Shown: in pieces, positions 38,116 through 47,750 of the stretch | How positions within the stretch are numbered: position 1 is the stretch's first letter | Layout: the number at the start of each line of letters is the position of its first letter | Assembly: GCF_900104455.1 (NCBI RefSeq) | Contig: NZ_FNHB01000008.1 | Coordinates: forward strand, 62,001-126,000 | DNA: 64,000 nt | Reading direction: 5' to 3' | Origin: Dendrosporobacter quercicolus | GTDB lineage: Bacteria > Bacillota > Negativicutes > DSM-1736 > Dendrosporobacteraceae | Notes under the pieces: generated by a model | What the model was told of the DNA's origin: nothing | The model's input: only the letters and a program-made list of their open reading frames with translations | Database searches by the model: none | Program-made: the position numbers and the translations under genes

Positions 38116-39414
38116 ATGAAAGTTGTAGCTTTTTTACCTGCGAAGGGCTCAAGTGAGCGTGTTGAAAATAAAAATACGAAACTTTTAGATGGGAAGCCTT
38201 TATTTTTGCATACACTAGAAAAACTTATGCATTGTGATTTTATTGATGAAGTTTATTTAGATTCCGAGTCAGAAGAAATCTTTGCTTTAGCCTCTAATGT
38301 CAATGCTAAGTTTTTGCGACGAGATAGAACTTTGGCATCAAATAAGACAGATGGTCATCAATTGTTTCATAATGAAGCGAAGAAAGTTAGTGCGGATATT
38401 TACATTCAAATACTTTGTACTAGCCCGTTTATTAAAATTGAAACAATTAAAAAAGGGGTTGAAGTTTTAAAGAATTCTTCAAATTATGATTCAGTTGTGT
38501 TAATGAGAAAAGAAAAACAATATCTCTGGAGTAATGGTCAGCCGTTATATGATAAGGATCATATCCCCAATAGCATCGATTTACCTGATAGTATAATTGA
38601 AACAATGGGTTTATATATTGTCCGTAAAGAAATTGCCTTATCAAAAAAAATGAGATTTGGCGACAATGTTTTCTTCTTAGAGGCCGATGCGACAGAAGCA
38701 ATTGATGTAAATTATCCTGATGATTTTATTTTGGCAAGTTTTATAGCGGCAGGAATGCGTGAAAAGGAAAGACAACTTTTTAAAAACTTAAATAGTCTGC
38801 TGACGAGTAGCATACTTTCAGATATTTTAGATGATTTAGGCATGCCAGATAATATTACTAGTAAATTAAGCCTTAACTTACCCAATAAAAAGATTTTGGG
38901 AAGAGCAAAGACTTTAAAGTTAAGAAGGTTAGAAGAAAATGAAGATTATCAAGGGATTTACAGGGCATTGGATTCTTACGCAACCATTATCCCTAATGAT
39001 ATAATTGTGGTAGAAAATGAATGCTCTGAATTTGCTTATTTCGGAGAATTGAATGCAAACCTGGCAATAAGGGCAGGTGCTGTTGCAGCAATAATAGATG
39101 GGAAAACACGTGATACTAAAGGAGTCAGCGATTTGGATTTTCCTGTTTTTGCAAAACAGACAACTTGTAAAGATGTAAGGAAAAGAGCAACGGTAGAAAG
39201 TATAAATAAAAAAATTTCTTTATGTGGAATTGAGGTTACACCTGGAGATTTAATTTTTGGTGATAACGACGGGATCGTAGTAATCCCTTCTAAATATGAA
39301 ACTTTAATCATAAATAAAGCATTGGAAACGCTTAATAAAGAAAAAAATGTGTTATTGCATATCACAACGGGTTATAGCACTGATAATATTTTAAAGAATA
39401 CGGGAGGGTTTTAA
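38116..39414 (+). CDS. CMP-nonulosonate-type cytidylyltransferase fused to an RraA-like domain
   Basis: 432 residues from ATG 38116 (GGAGG at 38102). Residues 1-225 are a NeuA/KdsB-like cytidylyltransferase: VVAFLPAKGSSERVENKNTK, ILCTSPFIKIETI. Residues 235-432 are RraA/HMG-aldolase-like, with IPNDIIVVENECSE and the catalytic Arg-Asp in AIIDGKTRDTKG. RraA-fold class II aldolases cleave pyruvate-containing acids, and nonulosonic acids are made from pyruvate or PEP. The pairing suggests coupled control or turnover of a CMP-activated acid sugar. Substrate unknown. Confidence 0.82.
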   Translation: MKVVAFLPAKGSSERVENKNTKLLDGKPLFLHTLEKLMHCDFIDEVYLDSESEEIFALASNVNAKFLRRDRTLASNKTDGHQLFHNEAKKVSADIYIQILCTSPFIKIETIKKGVEVLKNSSNYDSVVLMRKEKQYLWSNGQPLYDKDHIPNSIDLPDSIIETMGLYIVRKEIALSKKMRFGDNVFFLEADATEAIDVNYPDDFILASFIAAGMREKERQLFKNLNSLLTSSILSDILDDLGMPDNITSKLSLNLPNKKILGRAKTLKLRRLEENEDYQGIYRALDSYATIIPNDIIVVENECSEFAYFGELNANLAIRAGAVAAIIDGKTRDTKGVSDLDFPVFAKQTTCKDVRKRATVESINKKISLCGIEVTPGDLIFGDNDGIVVIPSKYETLIINKALETLNKEKNVLLHITTGYSTDNILKNTGGF

Positions 39415-41157
39415 CTGAATATTTTATTTTATGTTGAACCTTTAATTGAGAAAAATGAACCTTATTTTAAAGAGGGATGGGTCACGGGAGTTTGTCATAA
39501 TTTAATTAATACATTAAGACAATCAAATTTGAATTGCAATTATGCTATTGTATTAAATGAAGCTTTAGCGCAGCGTTATTATGATGATAATGTTCCTTTT
39601 TTTGTTCTTACACAATCTGAATTATTGGCACCTTTTCCCCATGGCTATTTAGAAGCGTCAATTGCTTGGTATAACAAAACATATACAGCAGAGCAAATGT
39701 GTTATTATATGTCGCTTATGGCGAAAAAAATGGAAAGTTTTATTCCAGATGTGATTATAACATTTACACCAGTTCCTTTTTTTAAAAAAATATTTCCGAA
39801 TGCTTTAGTATTACATCATGAATATAGCATTTATTCTAGATTACCGTTTCCGCAATGTTGGTTTTTAGATCCGGTTGGAGTTTTGGAAAATTCTTTTATT
39901 AATCATTTTCAAGAAGAAATAAAACAGATTTTTTTAGACGATTATCAAATGGATATGTTAAATCAGTTTAAAGCTAAATGCAATAATATTTTGGTTGAAA
40001 ATAATCCATTTATAAAAATCATAGAAAGCTATAAACAAAGGTATAAGTATTTAATTTTGTTGCCGTTACAATTTTCGTCTTATTATGCTTTTGATGCATT
40101 AATCAGCAAGAGTCAGTATGAGTACTTAACTTATGTTCTTGAGGCGATACCTAGCGACATCGGTGTAGTTGTAACTAAACATCCCGAATACTCTTTAATC
40201 AGTGATTCTGCTTTTAGCTTCTTAAAAACAAAATATGCTAATTTATTATATTCACAAGAATTTGACCAGGTATATGCTTCATCCCAGTATTTTTTGCCTT
40301 TTATTGATATGGTTGTAACCGTATCTTCTTCAGTGGGACTGCAAACCTTGCTATTTGATAATAAATTAATTACTTTGGGTAAAAATTGTTTTAGCTACAT
40401 ATCAGATGGTCAAAATTTAAAAGATATACATGAAATTTTGGAAAAAGAAAATGAAGATAAAAGTAAATATTTGTATTATTTTTTAACTAGATATTCAATC
40501 CCTATGGATTATATTTACAATCCTGGCTGGCTTTCCAACTTTCTAAAATATTCTGTAGAATACTTTAGAAAAAAACATAAAATTGATTTCGACTTTTATC
40601 AAAAAATTAGTTGTAGTACAGAAATTTTTAAGTATTTAAGTTTAAGGTTAGAGGAGAACCGACAATTTATTCCGCAGGTTTTTGAAAAGCGCAGTACCCA
40701 AAAAAGTGAACAACAAAATACTTCGCTTTATTGGAAAAATGGTGCTAATTATGAACAGGTTTTGATAGAGCTAACTCGTATGCATGAACAAATTAGAAGT
40801 CTCAAACAACAATTAGAAATTCAAAGTGAATTTATAAAGGAATATCTGCAAAATAAGCTAAAAGATAAAAAAGTGGTCTTTTTTGGTTCGGGAACCGCTG
40901 CCGAGCGAATTATTAAACAAACTTTGATTTCAGCGGCGTACTTTGTGGACAACGATAGCCAAAAATGGGGGCAGGTCTTGGGAGAAAGAAATATTTGTTC
41001 TCCCCAGGAACTTTTAATTGAAAATAAAGATAAGATAGCTATTATTGTAGCCAGTCAGTACTATAAATCCATTAGCTACCAGCTTAGGCAAATGGGCTTC
41101 AAGGAGAATATCCACTATTGGAGCGGGTATGACATCTTCCTGCGCCATCTTGAATAG
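39415..41157 (+). CDS. KpsC/KpsS-like (PF05159-type) glycosyltransferase with C-terminal Rossmann-like module, probable CTG start
   Basis: The frame is open from CTG 39415, directly after the previous stop, with GGGAGGG (39402-39408) correctly placed. It reads L/M-NILFYVEPLIEKNEPYF, a natural glycosyltransferase start; the first ATG/TTG/GTG candidates are later and lack ribosome sites. The core has VVVTKHPEYSL and TVSSSVGLQTLLFDNKLITL, as in capsule-type acid-sugar transferases of the KpsC/S kind. Residues from about 485 to the end are a Rossmann-like module (KKVVFFGSGTAAERI, AIIVASQYYKSISYQL) shared with the next genes. Candidate nonulosonate transferase. Confidence 0.72.
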   Translation: MNILFYVEPLIEKNEPYFKEGWVTGVCHNLINTLRQSNLNCNYAIVLNEALAQRYYDDNVPFFVLTQSELLAPFPHGYLEASIAWYNKTYTAEQMCYYMSLMAKKMESFIPDVIITFTPVPFFKKIFPNALVLHHEYSIYSRLPFPQCWFLDPVGVLENSFINHFQEEIKQIFLDDYQMDMLNQFKAKCNNILVENNPFIKIIESYKQRYKYLILLPLQFSSYYAFDALISKSQYEYLTYVLEAIPSDIGVVVTKHPEYSLISDSAFSFLKTKYANLLYSQEFDQVYASSQYFLPFIDMVVTVSSSVGLQTLLFDNKLITLGKNCFSYISDGQNLKDIHEILEKENEDKSKYLYYFLTRYSIPMDYIYNPGWLSNFLKYSVEYFRKKHKIDFDFYQKISCSTEIFKYLSLRLEENRQFIPQVFEKRSTQKSEQQNTSLYWKNGANYEQVLIELTRMHEQIRSLKQQLEIQSEFIKEYLQNKLKDKKVVFFGSGTAAERIIKQTLISAAYFVDNDSQKWGQVLGERNICSPQELLIENKDKIAIIVASQYYKSISYQLRQMGFKENIHYWSGYDIFLRHLE

Positions 41158-41258
41158 TTCTTAACTCTATGTTATAAAATAAAAGGAATTTCAAAGTATT
41201 TTGTAGTGGGTTTCAGTTATTTAAGAATTTTTTATTTTAAAGACAATGGGGATTTTAA

Positions 41259-42932
41259 ATGAATAACAATCAAGAAACTAAATGTAATCCGTTGCAAGAG
41301 GTAAAATCTAATCTTTGTAAAATCTTAAAAAGCTATATTAATCAAGGTGACTTAGATAAATATAATATGGGGATTTATATTTTTGGCACAGGGCAAGGCG
41401 GACAAGCTGCCTTAGAATATTTAAAATTGACTGAGTGGCATTATAAATACAATATAAGAGGTTTTTTTGATAACAATATTGCACAACAGGGTGAAGAAAT
41501 AGCAGGGTTACCTATTTATGTTCCTAATAAAGAATTAATTACCGATAATGACGTTATTATTATTGCATCATTTACTCACTATGAGGAAATGGAGCTACAA
41601 TTGCTGGAGATGGGGGTAGCTAAAGAAAATATTATTTTACCAGGTAATTGGCTAAAAACCTTGTTGCCTGAGAATAATTTTAACTCAACGCTGCAATATC
41701 GTTATGTTGAGAATGAACCGCAAAAAAACAAATTTTATATTGAATATGTTAGAAATATATTTTCAAATGCAATTTCTAAATCCTCGGAGTTTGTCGAATA
41801 TGACAACAACCTGAACATTAGTTTGACTGAACAGGATGTGAAGCTAATCGCTTTTTATCTTCCGCAATTTCATTCAATCCCGGAGAATGATCTTTGGTGG
41901 GGAAAAGGCTTTACTGAATGGACGAATGTTACGAAAGCAGTTCCGCAGTATATGGGACATTATCAGCCGCAACTTCCCATCGATCTAGGTTTTTATGATC
42001 TTCGAAATATTGAGGTAATGAAACGGCAAATTGAACTTGCCCGAAAATATGGTATTTTCGGCTTTTGTTTTTATCATTACTGGTTTGCAGGAAAAAGGTT
42101 ACTGGAAATGCCAGTCAATAAGTTATTAAATCATTTAGAATTAGATATACCCTTTTGTCTTTGTTGGGCTAATGAAAACTGGAATCGTCGTTGGGATGCG
42201 AAGGAGAATGAGCTGCTAATAGCACAGAATCACTCTCCAGAAGATGACGTGGCCTTCATTGAGGATATAAGCAGACATTTTAGCGATACAAGATATATTC
42301 GAATACAGGGGAAACCGCTGCTTATCATTTATCGTCCCCTGCTATTTCCTGATATTACAGCAACAGTTGAACGATGGCGTACTTATTGTATTCGGGCGGG
42401 GATCGGTGATTTGTTTATTATTGGTGTAAAAAATTATGGGTTTAACAATCCGCGGAAATACGGCCTTGATGCGGCAGTGGAGTTTCCACCTCACGATTTT
42501 TGCCGACATAATATAAGCAATGACATTTTGTTAATGAATCCTCAATTTAAAGGATTAATCTATGATTATCAAAAAGATATAGATAAAAGGTTGGAAATCA
42601 TTAAACGTAGAATGCTTGTAGAGAAGAACCAAAATGATGATATAACATTTAGAACCGTTATGCCAGGGTGGGATAACACCGCAAGAAGACCTAACAATTC
42701 TCTTATTTACCATGGTTCCAGTCCTGAGAAATACCAGAAATGGTTGGAAAACATTATTTTATTAAGTAAAAGTCAAGCATCGATTGATACGCAAATGGTC
42801 TTTATAAATGCCTGGAATGAATGGGCAGAAGGTGCTCATTTGGAACCTGATCGTAAATACGGGTATGCATATCTTCAAGCGACTGCCAACGCGCTTATTC
42901 GTACAAGGGAGGAAAAGTTTCTCAGCTTATAA
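41259..42932 (+). CDS. WbsX-like (GH99-like) protein with N-terminal Rossmann-like module
   Basis: 557 residues. Residues 25-140 carry MGIYIFGTGQGGQAALEYLK, IRGFFDNNIAQQG and VIIIASFTHYEEMELQLLEM, the recurring island module. Residues about 185-550 match the WbsX/GH99-like family: VKLIAFYLPQFHSIPENDLW, GFCFYHYWFAGKRLLE, LCWANENWNRRWD and FINAWNEWAEGAHLEPD. This family occurs in O-antigen and glycan clusters as presumed glycosyltransferase or glycosidase. Paralogue of the gene at 44421. Confidence 0.88.
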   Translation: MNNNQETKCNPLQEVKSNLCKILKSYINQGDLDKYNMGIYIFGTGQGGQAALEYLKLTEWHYKYNIRGFFDNNIAQQGEEIAGLPIYVPNKELITDNDVIIIASFTHYEEMELQLLEMGVAKENIILPGNWLKTLLPENNFNSTLQYRYVENEPQKNKFYIEYVRNIFSNAISKSSEFVEYDNNLNISLTEQDVKLIAFYLPQFHSIPENDLWWGKGFTEWTNVTKAVPQYMGHYQPQLPIDLGFYDLRNIEVMKRQIELARKYGIFGFCFYHYWFAGKRLLEMPVNKLLNHLELDIPFCLCWANENWNRRWDAKENELLIAQNHSPEDDVAFIEDISRHFSDTRYIRIQGKPLLIIYRPLLFPDITATVERWRTYCIRAGIGDLFIIGVKNYGFNNPRKYGLDAAVEFPPHDFCRHNISNDILLMNPQFKGLIYDYQKDIDKRLEIIKRRMLVEKNQNDDITFRTVMPGWDNTARRPNNSLIYHGSSPEKYQKWLENIILLSKSQASIDTQMVFINAWNEWAEGAHLEPDRKYGYAYLQATANALIRTREEKFLSL

Positions 42933-42981
42933 CACTTATATTGATTTAGTTCCTGTACTGCAACTGAAGGAGAGGGAAAGC

Positions 42982-44361
42982 GTGGGCGTATTAAGAAAGG
43001 CAATAAATTTTCAGCATCTACTTGATCGCTTAACAGGTCAGGAGAAAATAGGTATTTATATTTTTGGTACAGGTTATGGCGGGAATTTAGTATTAGAAAA
43101 TTTAAAATTATATACTTCGTATGATCTATATGAACTAAAGGGCTTCTTGGATAATGATTCGAAGAAAAATGGCATTATGCTTAAGGACCTTCCTGTAACA
43201 ACGCCAAGTAGTGATATAATTGATGCGAACGATTATATTTTCATTGCCTCTGATAAATACGCTGATGAAATGAAAAATCAGTTGTTAAGCTTGGGGGTTA
43301 ACGAAGCTAATATTGTTCATTCTGATCAATATTTAGAAGAATTATTGCCACAGAATGCTTTTAAATATGACCTTGAAATGCAAATGAATGGAGAAAGTTC
43401 ACATTCATTAATACTTAGGCAAATTAAGCCTAAGTCGGTAGTTTTAGAAATCGGCACCGCTACCGGTTACATGACGAAGTATTTAAAAGAAACATTGCAA
43501 TGCTCCGTTACTGGGATTGAAGTAGATCAACTATCAGCAGCTAAAGCTGCCGTATACGCTGACAAAATGATTGTTACAGATCTAAATAATTTTGAATGGG
43601 TTGGTAAGCTATCTAATAATAAATTTGACTATATTATTTTGGCAGATGTTTTAGAGCATTTGCAGAACCCTTATGAAGTCCTTCAGCGAACAGTAGGTTT
43701 TTTGAAAGAAAATGGGAAAATAGTAGCCTCTATTCCTAATATCGCCCATAATGCAATATTGATGGATCTTATGCAAGATAAATTTAAATATCATTCATTT
43801 GGATTGCTTGATGATTCGCATATTTTCTTCTTTACAGAAAATACAATTCGCCATTTGTTTCATAGTAGTGGCTTAGAAATATGCCAGTGGGAAAAGATAA
43901 TTGTGTCCCCCAAAAATACTGAATTTAAACAAAACTATGATAGATTCCCATATGCAGTAAAAGAATATTTGCAACAAAGAGCTACTGGGGAAATATATCA
44001 ATTTATTGTTTGTGGTAGAAAAGTAGCTGATTTACTTAAAAATAAGCGAGTGGTGTTTTTTGGATCGGGTTTGTCAAACCAACTATTACTGCAATGTTTC
44101 CCTGTTAAAGTAGATTACTTTGTGGAAGACAATCCTAAAAGATGGAACAGTATAGTCAACGGGTTACCTGTATATAACTCTTCTGTTTTGTTAAAAGAAA
44201 ATACAAAAGATCTGATTATAATTGTAGCAAGTCAGTTTTATACCGCATTTTCAAAGCGGTTAGAAACAATGGGATTTGAAGAAAGACATCATTTTTATAG
44301 TAGTGAGTTGTTTGATAGTTTTTTGGATATGAAGTTACATTTTAATAGAGCAATTAAGTGA
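42982..44361 (+). CDS. SAM methyltransferase between two Rossmann-like modules
   Basis: GTG 42982 (AAGGAGAGGG at 42967) is preferred over an open frame reaching back into the previous gene. Residues 15-130 are the module (IGIYIFGTGYGGNLVLENLK). Residues about 145-300 are a class I methyltransferase: VVLEIGTATGYMTKYLKE and YIILADVLEHLQNPYEVLQR. Residues about 355-450 are a second module copy (KRVVFFGSGLSNQLLLQC, LIIIVASQFYTAFSKRLET). The substrate is presumably a glycan intermediate. The methyltransferase part resembles that of the gene at 56619. Confidence 0.85.
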   Translation: MGVLRKAINFQHLLDRLTGQEKIGIYIFGTGYGGNLVLENLKLYTSYDLYELKGFLDNDSKKNGIMLKDLPVTTPSSDIIDANDYIFIASDKYADEMKNQLLSLGVNEANIVHSDQYLEELLPQNAFKYDLEMQMNGESSHSLILRQIKPKSVVLEIGTATGYMTKYLKETLQCSVTGIEVDQLSAAKAAVYADKMIVTDLNNFEWVGKLSNNKFDYIILADVLEHLQNPYEVLQRTVGFLKENGKIVASIPNIAHNAILMDLMQDKFKYHSFGLLDDSHIFFFTENTIRHLFHSSGLEICQWEKIIVSPKNTEFKQNYDRFPYAVKEYLQQRATGEIYQFIVCGRKVADLLKNKRVVFFGSGLSNQLLLQCFPVKVDYFVEDNPKRWNSIVNGLPVYNSSVLLKENTKDLIIIVASQFYTAFSKRLETMGFEERHHFYSSELFDSFLDMKLHFNRAIK

Positions 44362-44420
44362 ATATAAGTCGAATGGTGATTGGAAAACTGTAGTTAATAT
44401 AGTGATAAGTTGGTGATTTG

Positions 44421-46049
44421 GTGGACAATGTCAATTCTAATGTAGCCGCACTAAGTAAATTAGAAGAAATAGTACAATTAGCATTAGACAATTTAAATGT
44501 ACCTAATGCTAATTGTACTAACAAATTAGGAATATATATATTTAGTACGGGACAGGGTGGACAAGCTACTTGTCGATATTTGCTTACGAATTATGTTTCC
44601 AATAATCATAAGTATTATATCAGAGGTTTTTTGGATAACAATCCAAGAAAAAGAGTTTCCACTGTGACAGGATTTACAGTCTTTTCGCCGCATAACGCAA
44701 TTATTGATGGTGATGATATCATCATTATTGCCTCGTTAAATTATTGTTATGATATGAAAAAACAATTGTTGGAAAGAGGGATAAAAGCAGAGCAGATTAT
44801 TTTACCGGGGAATTGGCTGACCAGAATTTTAGCAATAAACAAACAGCTGCCCTCATTAAAGTATCCTGTAAATAAACTTGATAGTGAAAAAATATATGAA
44901 ACTTATATAATGAATCTCATTAGGAGTGCTAGTGAGAAATCGAAAGATTTTATTGATGATGATCCATACTTAAAGGTTGATTTAACTGAACAAGATGTAA
45001 AGTTGATCGCTTTTTATCTTCCTCAATTTCATTCTATACCGGAAAATGATTCTTGGTGGGAGAAAGGTTTCACAGAATGGACCAATGTAACAAAAACGGT
45101 GCCTCAATATAATGGTCACTATCAGCCACATTTTCCCACTGATTTAGGCTTTTATGACCTTCGTAATATTGGGATAATGAAAAGACAAGTTGAAATGGCA
45201 AAGCAGTATGGGATATACGGATTCTGTTTCTATCATTATTGGTTTGCCGGCCAGCGATTATTAGAAACACCGGTGAATAATTTTTTAAAGCATAAAGAAT
45301 TGGTATACCCATTTTGCCTTTGCTGGGCTAATGAAAATTGGACTCGGCGTTGGGATGGTTTGGAAAACGAGATATTAATTTCTCAAAACCATTCCGAAGA
45401 AGATGATTTAGCTTTTATTGAAGATGCTGCTAGGTATTTTAAGTCTAAGAGATATATTAAAATTCAAGGCAGACCGTTATTTATAGTATATCGGCCATTG
45501 CTATTTCCAGATCCTGAAAAAACTATAAAAATTTGGAAAGAATATTGTCGTCAAATGGATATAGGTGATTTGTTTGTGGCAGGTATTAAGGGCTTTGGCC
45601 TTGAGCAAAATGATATTTATGGCCTAGATGCTTTAATCGAATTTCCACCTTTTGGGTTTTATTCTCAAGATATTACGGATAGCGTTATGTTAATGAATTC
45701 AAATTTTTCAGGTGCTATATATGACTATAATTTCTGCATAAACAAAGATTATTTGCATAAAGAAAAAGGCTTAATTTTCAGGGGAGTTATGCCTGGCTGG
45801 GATAATACGGCTCGACGTCCCGATGCTGCAACTATTTTCCATGATTCCTGCCCGGAAAAGTATCAAAATTGGTTGGAAAATGCGATTCGTTTCACAAAAG
45901 ACAAATTACCCAATGAACAACAATTTATTTTTGTTAATGCTTGGAATGAGTGGGCGGAAGGTGCTCATTTGGAGCCAGATCGAAAATATGGTTACGGAAA
46001 TCTTCACGCTACGGCCAAGGCATTAATTAAAAGTCGTACTAGGGAGTAG
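44421..46049 (+). CDS. WbsX-like (GH99-like) protein with N-terminal Rossmann-like module, second copy
   Basis: 542 residues from GTG 44421 (TTG 44418 also possible; the ribosome site GGTGAT is close to both). The module is LGIYIFSTGQGGQATCRYLL, IRGFLDNNPRKRVS. The WbsX-like domain repeats the motifs of the 41259 gene: LIAFYLPQFHSIPENDSWWE, GFCFYHYWFAGQRLLE, CWANENWTRRWD and NAWNEWAEGAHLEPDRK. The two differ throughout, so the duplication is old. They may act on different linkages. Confidence 0.88.
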   Translation: MDNVNSNVAALSKLEEIVQLALDNLNVPNANCTNKLGIYIFSTGQGGQATCRYLLTNYVSNNHKYYIRGFLDNNPRKRVSTVTGFTVFSPHNAIIDGDDIIIIASLNYCYDMKKQLLERGIKAEQIILPGNWLTRILAINKQLPSLKYPVNKLDSEKIYETYIMNLIRSASEKSKDFIDDDPYLKVDLTEQDVKLIAFYLPQFHSIPENDSWWEKGFTEWTNVTKTVPQYNGHYQPHFPTDLGFYDLRNIGIMKRQVEMAKQYGIYGFCFYHYWFAGQRLLETPVNNFLKHKELVYPFCLCWANENWTRRWDGLENEILISQNHSEEDDLAFIEDAARYFKSKRYIKIQGRPLFIVYRPLLFPDPEKTIKIWKEYCRQMDIGDLFVAGIKGFGLEQNDIYGLDALIEFPPFGFYSQDITDSVMLMNSNFSGAIYDYNFCINKDYLHKEKGLIFRGVMPGWDNTARRPDAATIFHDSCPEKYQNWLENAIRFTKDKLPNEQQFIFVNAWNEWAEGAHLEPDRKYGYGNLHATAKALIKSRTRE

Positions 46050-46211
46050 TTTCAACGTCAAGCAAGCCAGAGCATAACGGAAGTCAATTTTTAAAAAGCC
46101 GAAAAGTAAAGACCGATTTACATCGGGTAGCCAGTTTGCGATTAGATTTAAGTTCAAGGCTGATTCTCACGGAACCATATACCATTTCCTAGTTACAGAA
46201 AGGAATTACAG

Positions 46212-47723
46212 ATGGAAAATAGGGTTTATGTTATATTTGGTGCAGGAAAAGCAGGACAACATCTTGCCAGGATTTTTCCTGGAAAAGTATCTTATATAGT
46301 TGATAATGACCCTGAAAAATGGGGTGCTTTCTTTAATGGGATTGCTATTGATAAGCCGGACAGGTTATTATATGAAGACAAGGAAAATTTGAGAATATTC
46401 ATTGCAAGTATGTATTTTGGCCCAATTAGCGATCAATTAAATTGTATGGGATTCAAGAATAAAAAGCATTATTTTAATATAATACCTTATTATGCAATTT
46501 TAAAGGAACTTACATTTTTAAGTATGATTGATGCTGGAGTAGAAGATATTTCTGAAAAAGGGCGAAAGTCAATTCGCCTTATCGATCGTCTAGGTTTAAT
46601 ATCTGAAATTCAGGAAGAGGTGCTTTATAGGCAAGTTGAGGATAGAGTTTTAGGTTTACTTGATCCTGAGGCACCGGAGCATTGGGTGCATAGCCTACAG
46701 TATTGGTTTGAGCAATTGTTTAAAGTAAAGATCCGTTGGCTTTCACTTGATGTTTTAAATGAGAATAACCTAAAATATAATGCCTGGAAATATAAAAAGA
46801 CCGGTTATTCTAGATTAATGTATTTGGGAAATTCTTCAGACAGGGTAATGGATTTTATTAAGTATTTCGATTGTTTTTATGCAATTAACACTTTAGAATT
46901 AAATGATAAAAAAAATTGGATTGACTATATGTATGAAATTGCGAATAAGTTGGGATTGGCTTACAAAAAGATAAGTGTTATCGTCCCCAATTATAATTAT
47001 GAGCAATATCTTTCTAAACGTCTGCGAAGTATTGTAAATCAATATTATCCTGTTTATGAAATTATTTTTCTTGACGATGCATCGAGTGATGATAGCGTGA
47101 TGATTGCAAGGGAGCTTCTTTGTGAATATGTAGGTCTTACACAAATCATTATAAGTGACCGAAACTCTGGATCCGTATTCAAGCAATGGAAAAAGGGGAT
47201 AGAAGCTGCTCGCGGCGATTATATTTGGATTGCTGAAGCGGATGATTATGCTTCGCCCATTATGTTGAGGAAACTGATGTTAGCTTTTTCAGCAGATAAA
47301 AAGGTTGTTTTAAGTTTCTGCGATTCACTATTGGTGGATGAAAACGAAGAATGGCAAGGGTTTTGTTCAGATACGCATATTGGGGATAATCCATATAGTG
47401 GTTTAATACAAGAAGGTATCTATAATGGAAAAATATTTGTGCAGGAATATTTGTCAACATCTAATTTAATCCAGAATGTTTCGGCAGTAGTAATGAAAAA
47501 AGAGAGTTTGGGCCAAGAAATTCTAGATAATCTTGAGACATTCAAACAATGTGGTGACTTATATTGCTATATCCGCTTGTTAGAGGAAGGGAATGTAGCC
47601 TTTACTATAACACCAATGAATTTTTTCCGCAGGCAGTCCAGGGCATTGACGATGACTTCAGGCAGAGAAGAACGACAACGGGAGATGGATATCATTACGG
47701 AAACTATAAGGAATATAACTTAA
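46212..47723 (+). CDS. family 2 glycosyltransferase with N-terminal Rossmann-like module
   Basis: 503 residues. Residues 1-90 are the module (VYVIFGAGKAGQHLARIF, VSYIVDNDPEKWGAFF). Residues about 95-250 are unrecognised. Residues about 255-480 are GT2: ISVIVPNYNYEQYLSKRLRS, EIIFLDDASSDDSVMIAREL and DYIWIAEADDYASP for the acidic metal site. Starts at ATG after AGAAAGGAATTACAG. Confidence 0.88.
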   Translation: MENRVYVIFGAGKAGQHLARIFPGKVSYIVDNDPEKWGAFFNGIAIDKPDRLLYEDKENLRIFIASMYFGPISDQLNCMGFKNKKHYFNIIPYYAILKELTFLSMIDAGVEDISEKGRKSIRLIDRLGLISEIQEEVLYRQVEDRVLGLLDPEAPEHWVHSLQYWFEQLFKVKIRWLSLDVLNENNLKYNAWKYKKTGYSRLMYLGNSSDRVMDFIKYFDCFYAINTLELNDKKNWIDYMYEIANKLGLAYKKISVIVPNYNYEQYLSKRLRSIVNQYYPVYEIIFLDDASSDDSVMIARELLCEYVGLTQIIISDRNSGSVFKQWKKGIEAARGDYIWIAEADDYASPIMLRKLMLAFSADKKVVLSFCDSLLVDENEEWQGFCSDTHIGDNPYSGLIQEGIYNGKIFVQEYLSTSNLIQNVSAVVMKKESLGQEILDNLETFKQCGDLYCYIRLLEEGNVAFTITPMNFFRRQSRALTMTSGREERQREMDIITETIRNIT

Positions 47724-47750
47724 GGTGTTCCTTTGAACTGGAGCATATAA

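Noticed and set aside
42808-42981. Upstream extension of the methyltransferase frame into the WbsX-like gene
   Set aside because: It would overlap 125 bases of a well-supported gene; GTG 42982 has a good ribosome site.
46091-46120. Weak sigma-28-like TAAA-N16-ACCGATTT before the GT2 gene at 46212
   Set aside because: Spacing and last bases deviate and the distance to the start is long; likely chance in A/T-rich DNA.
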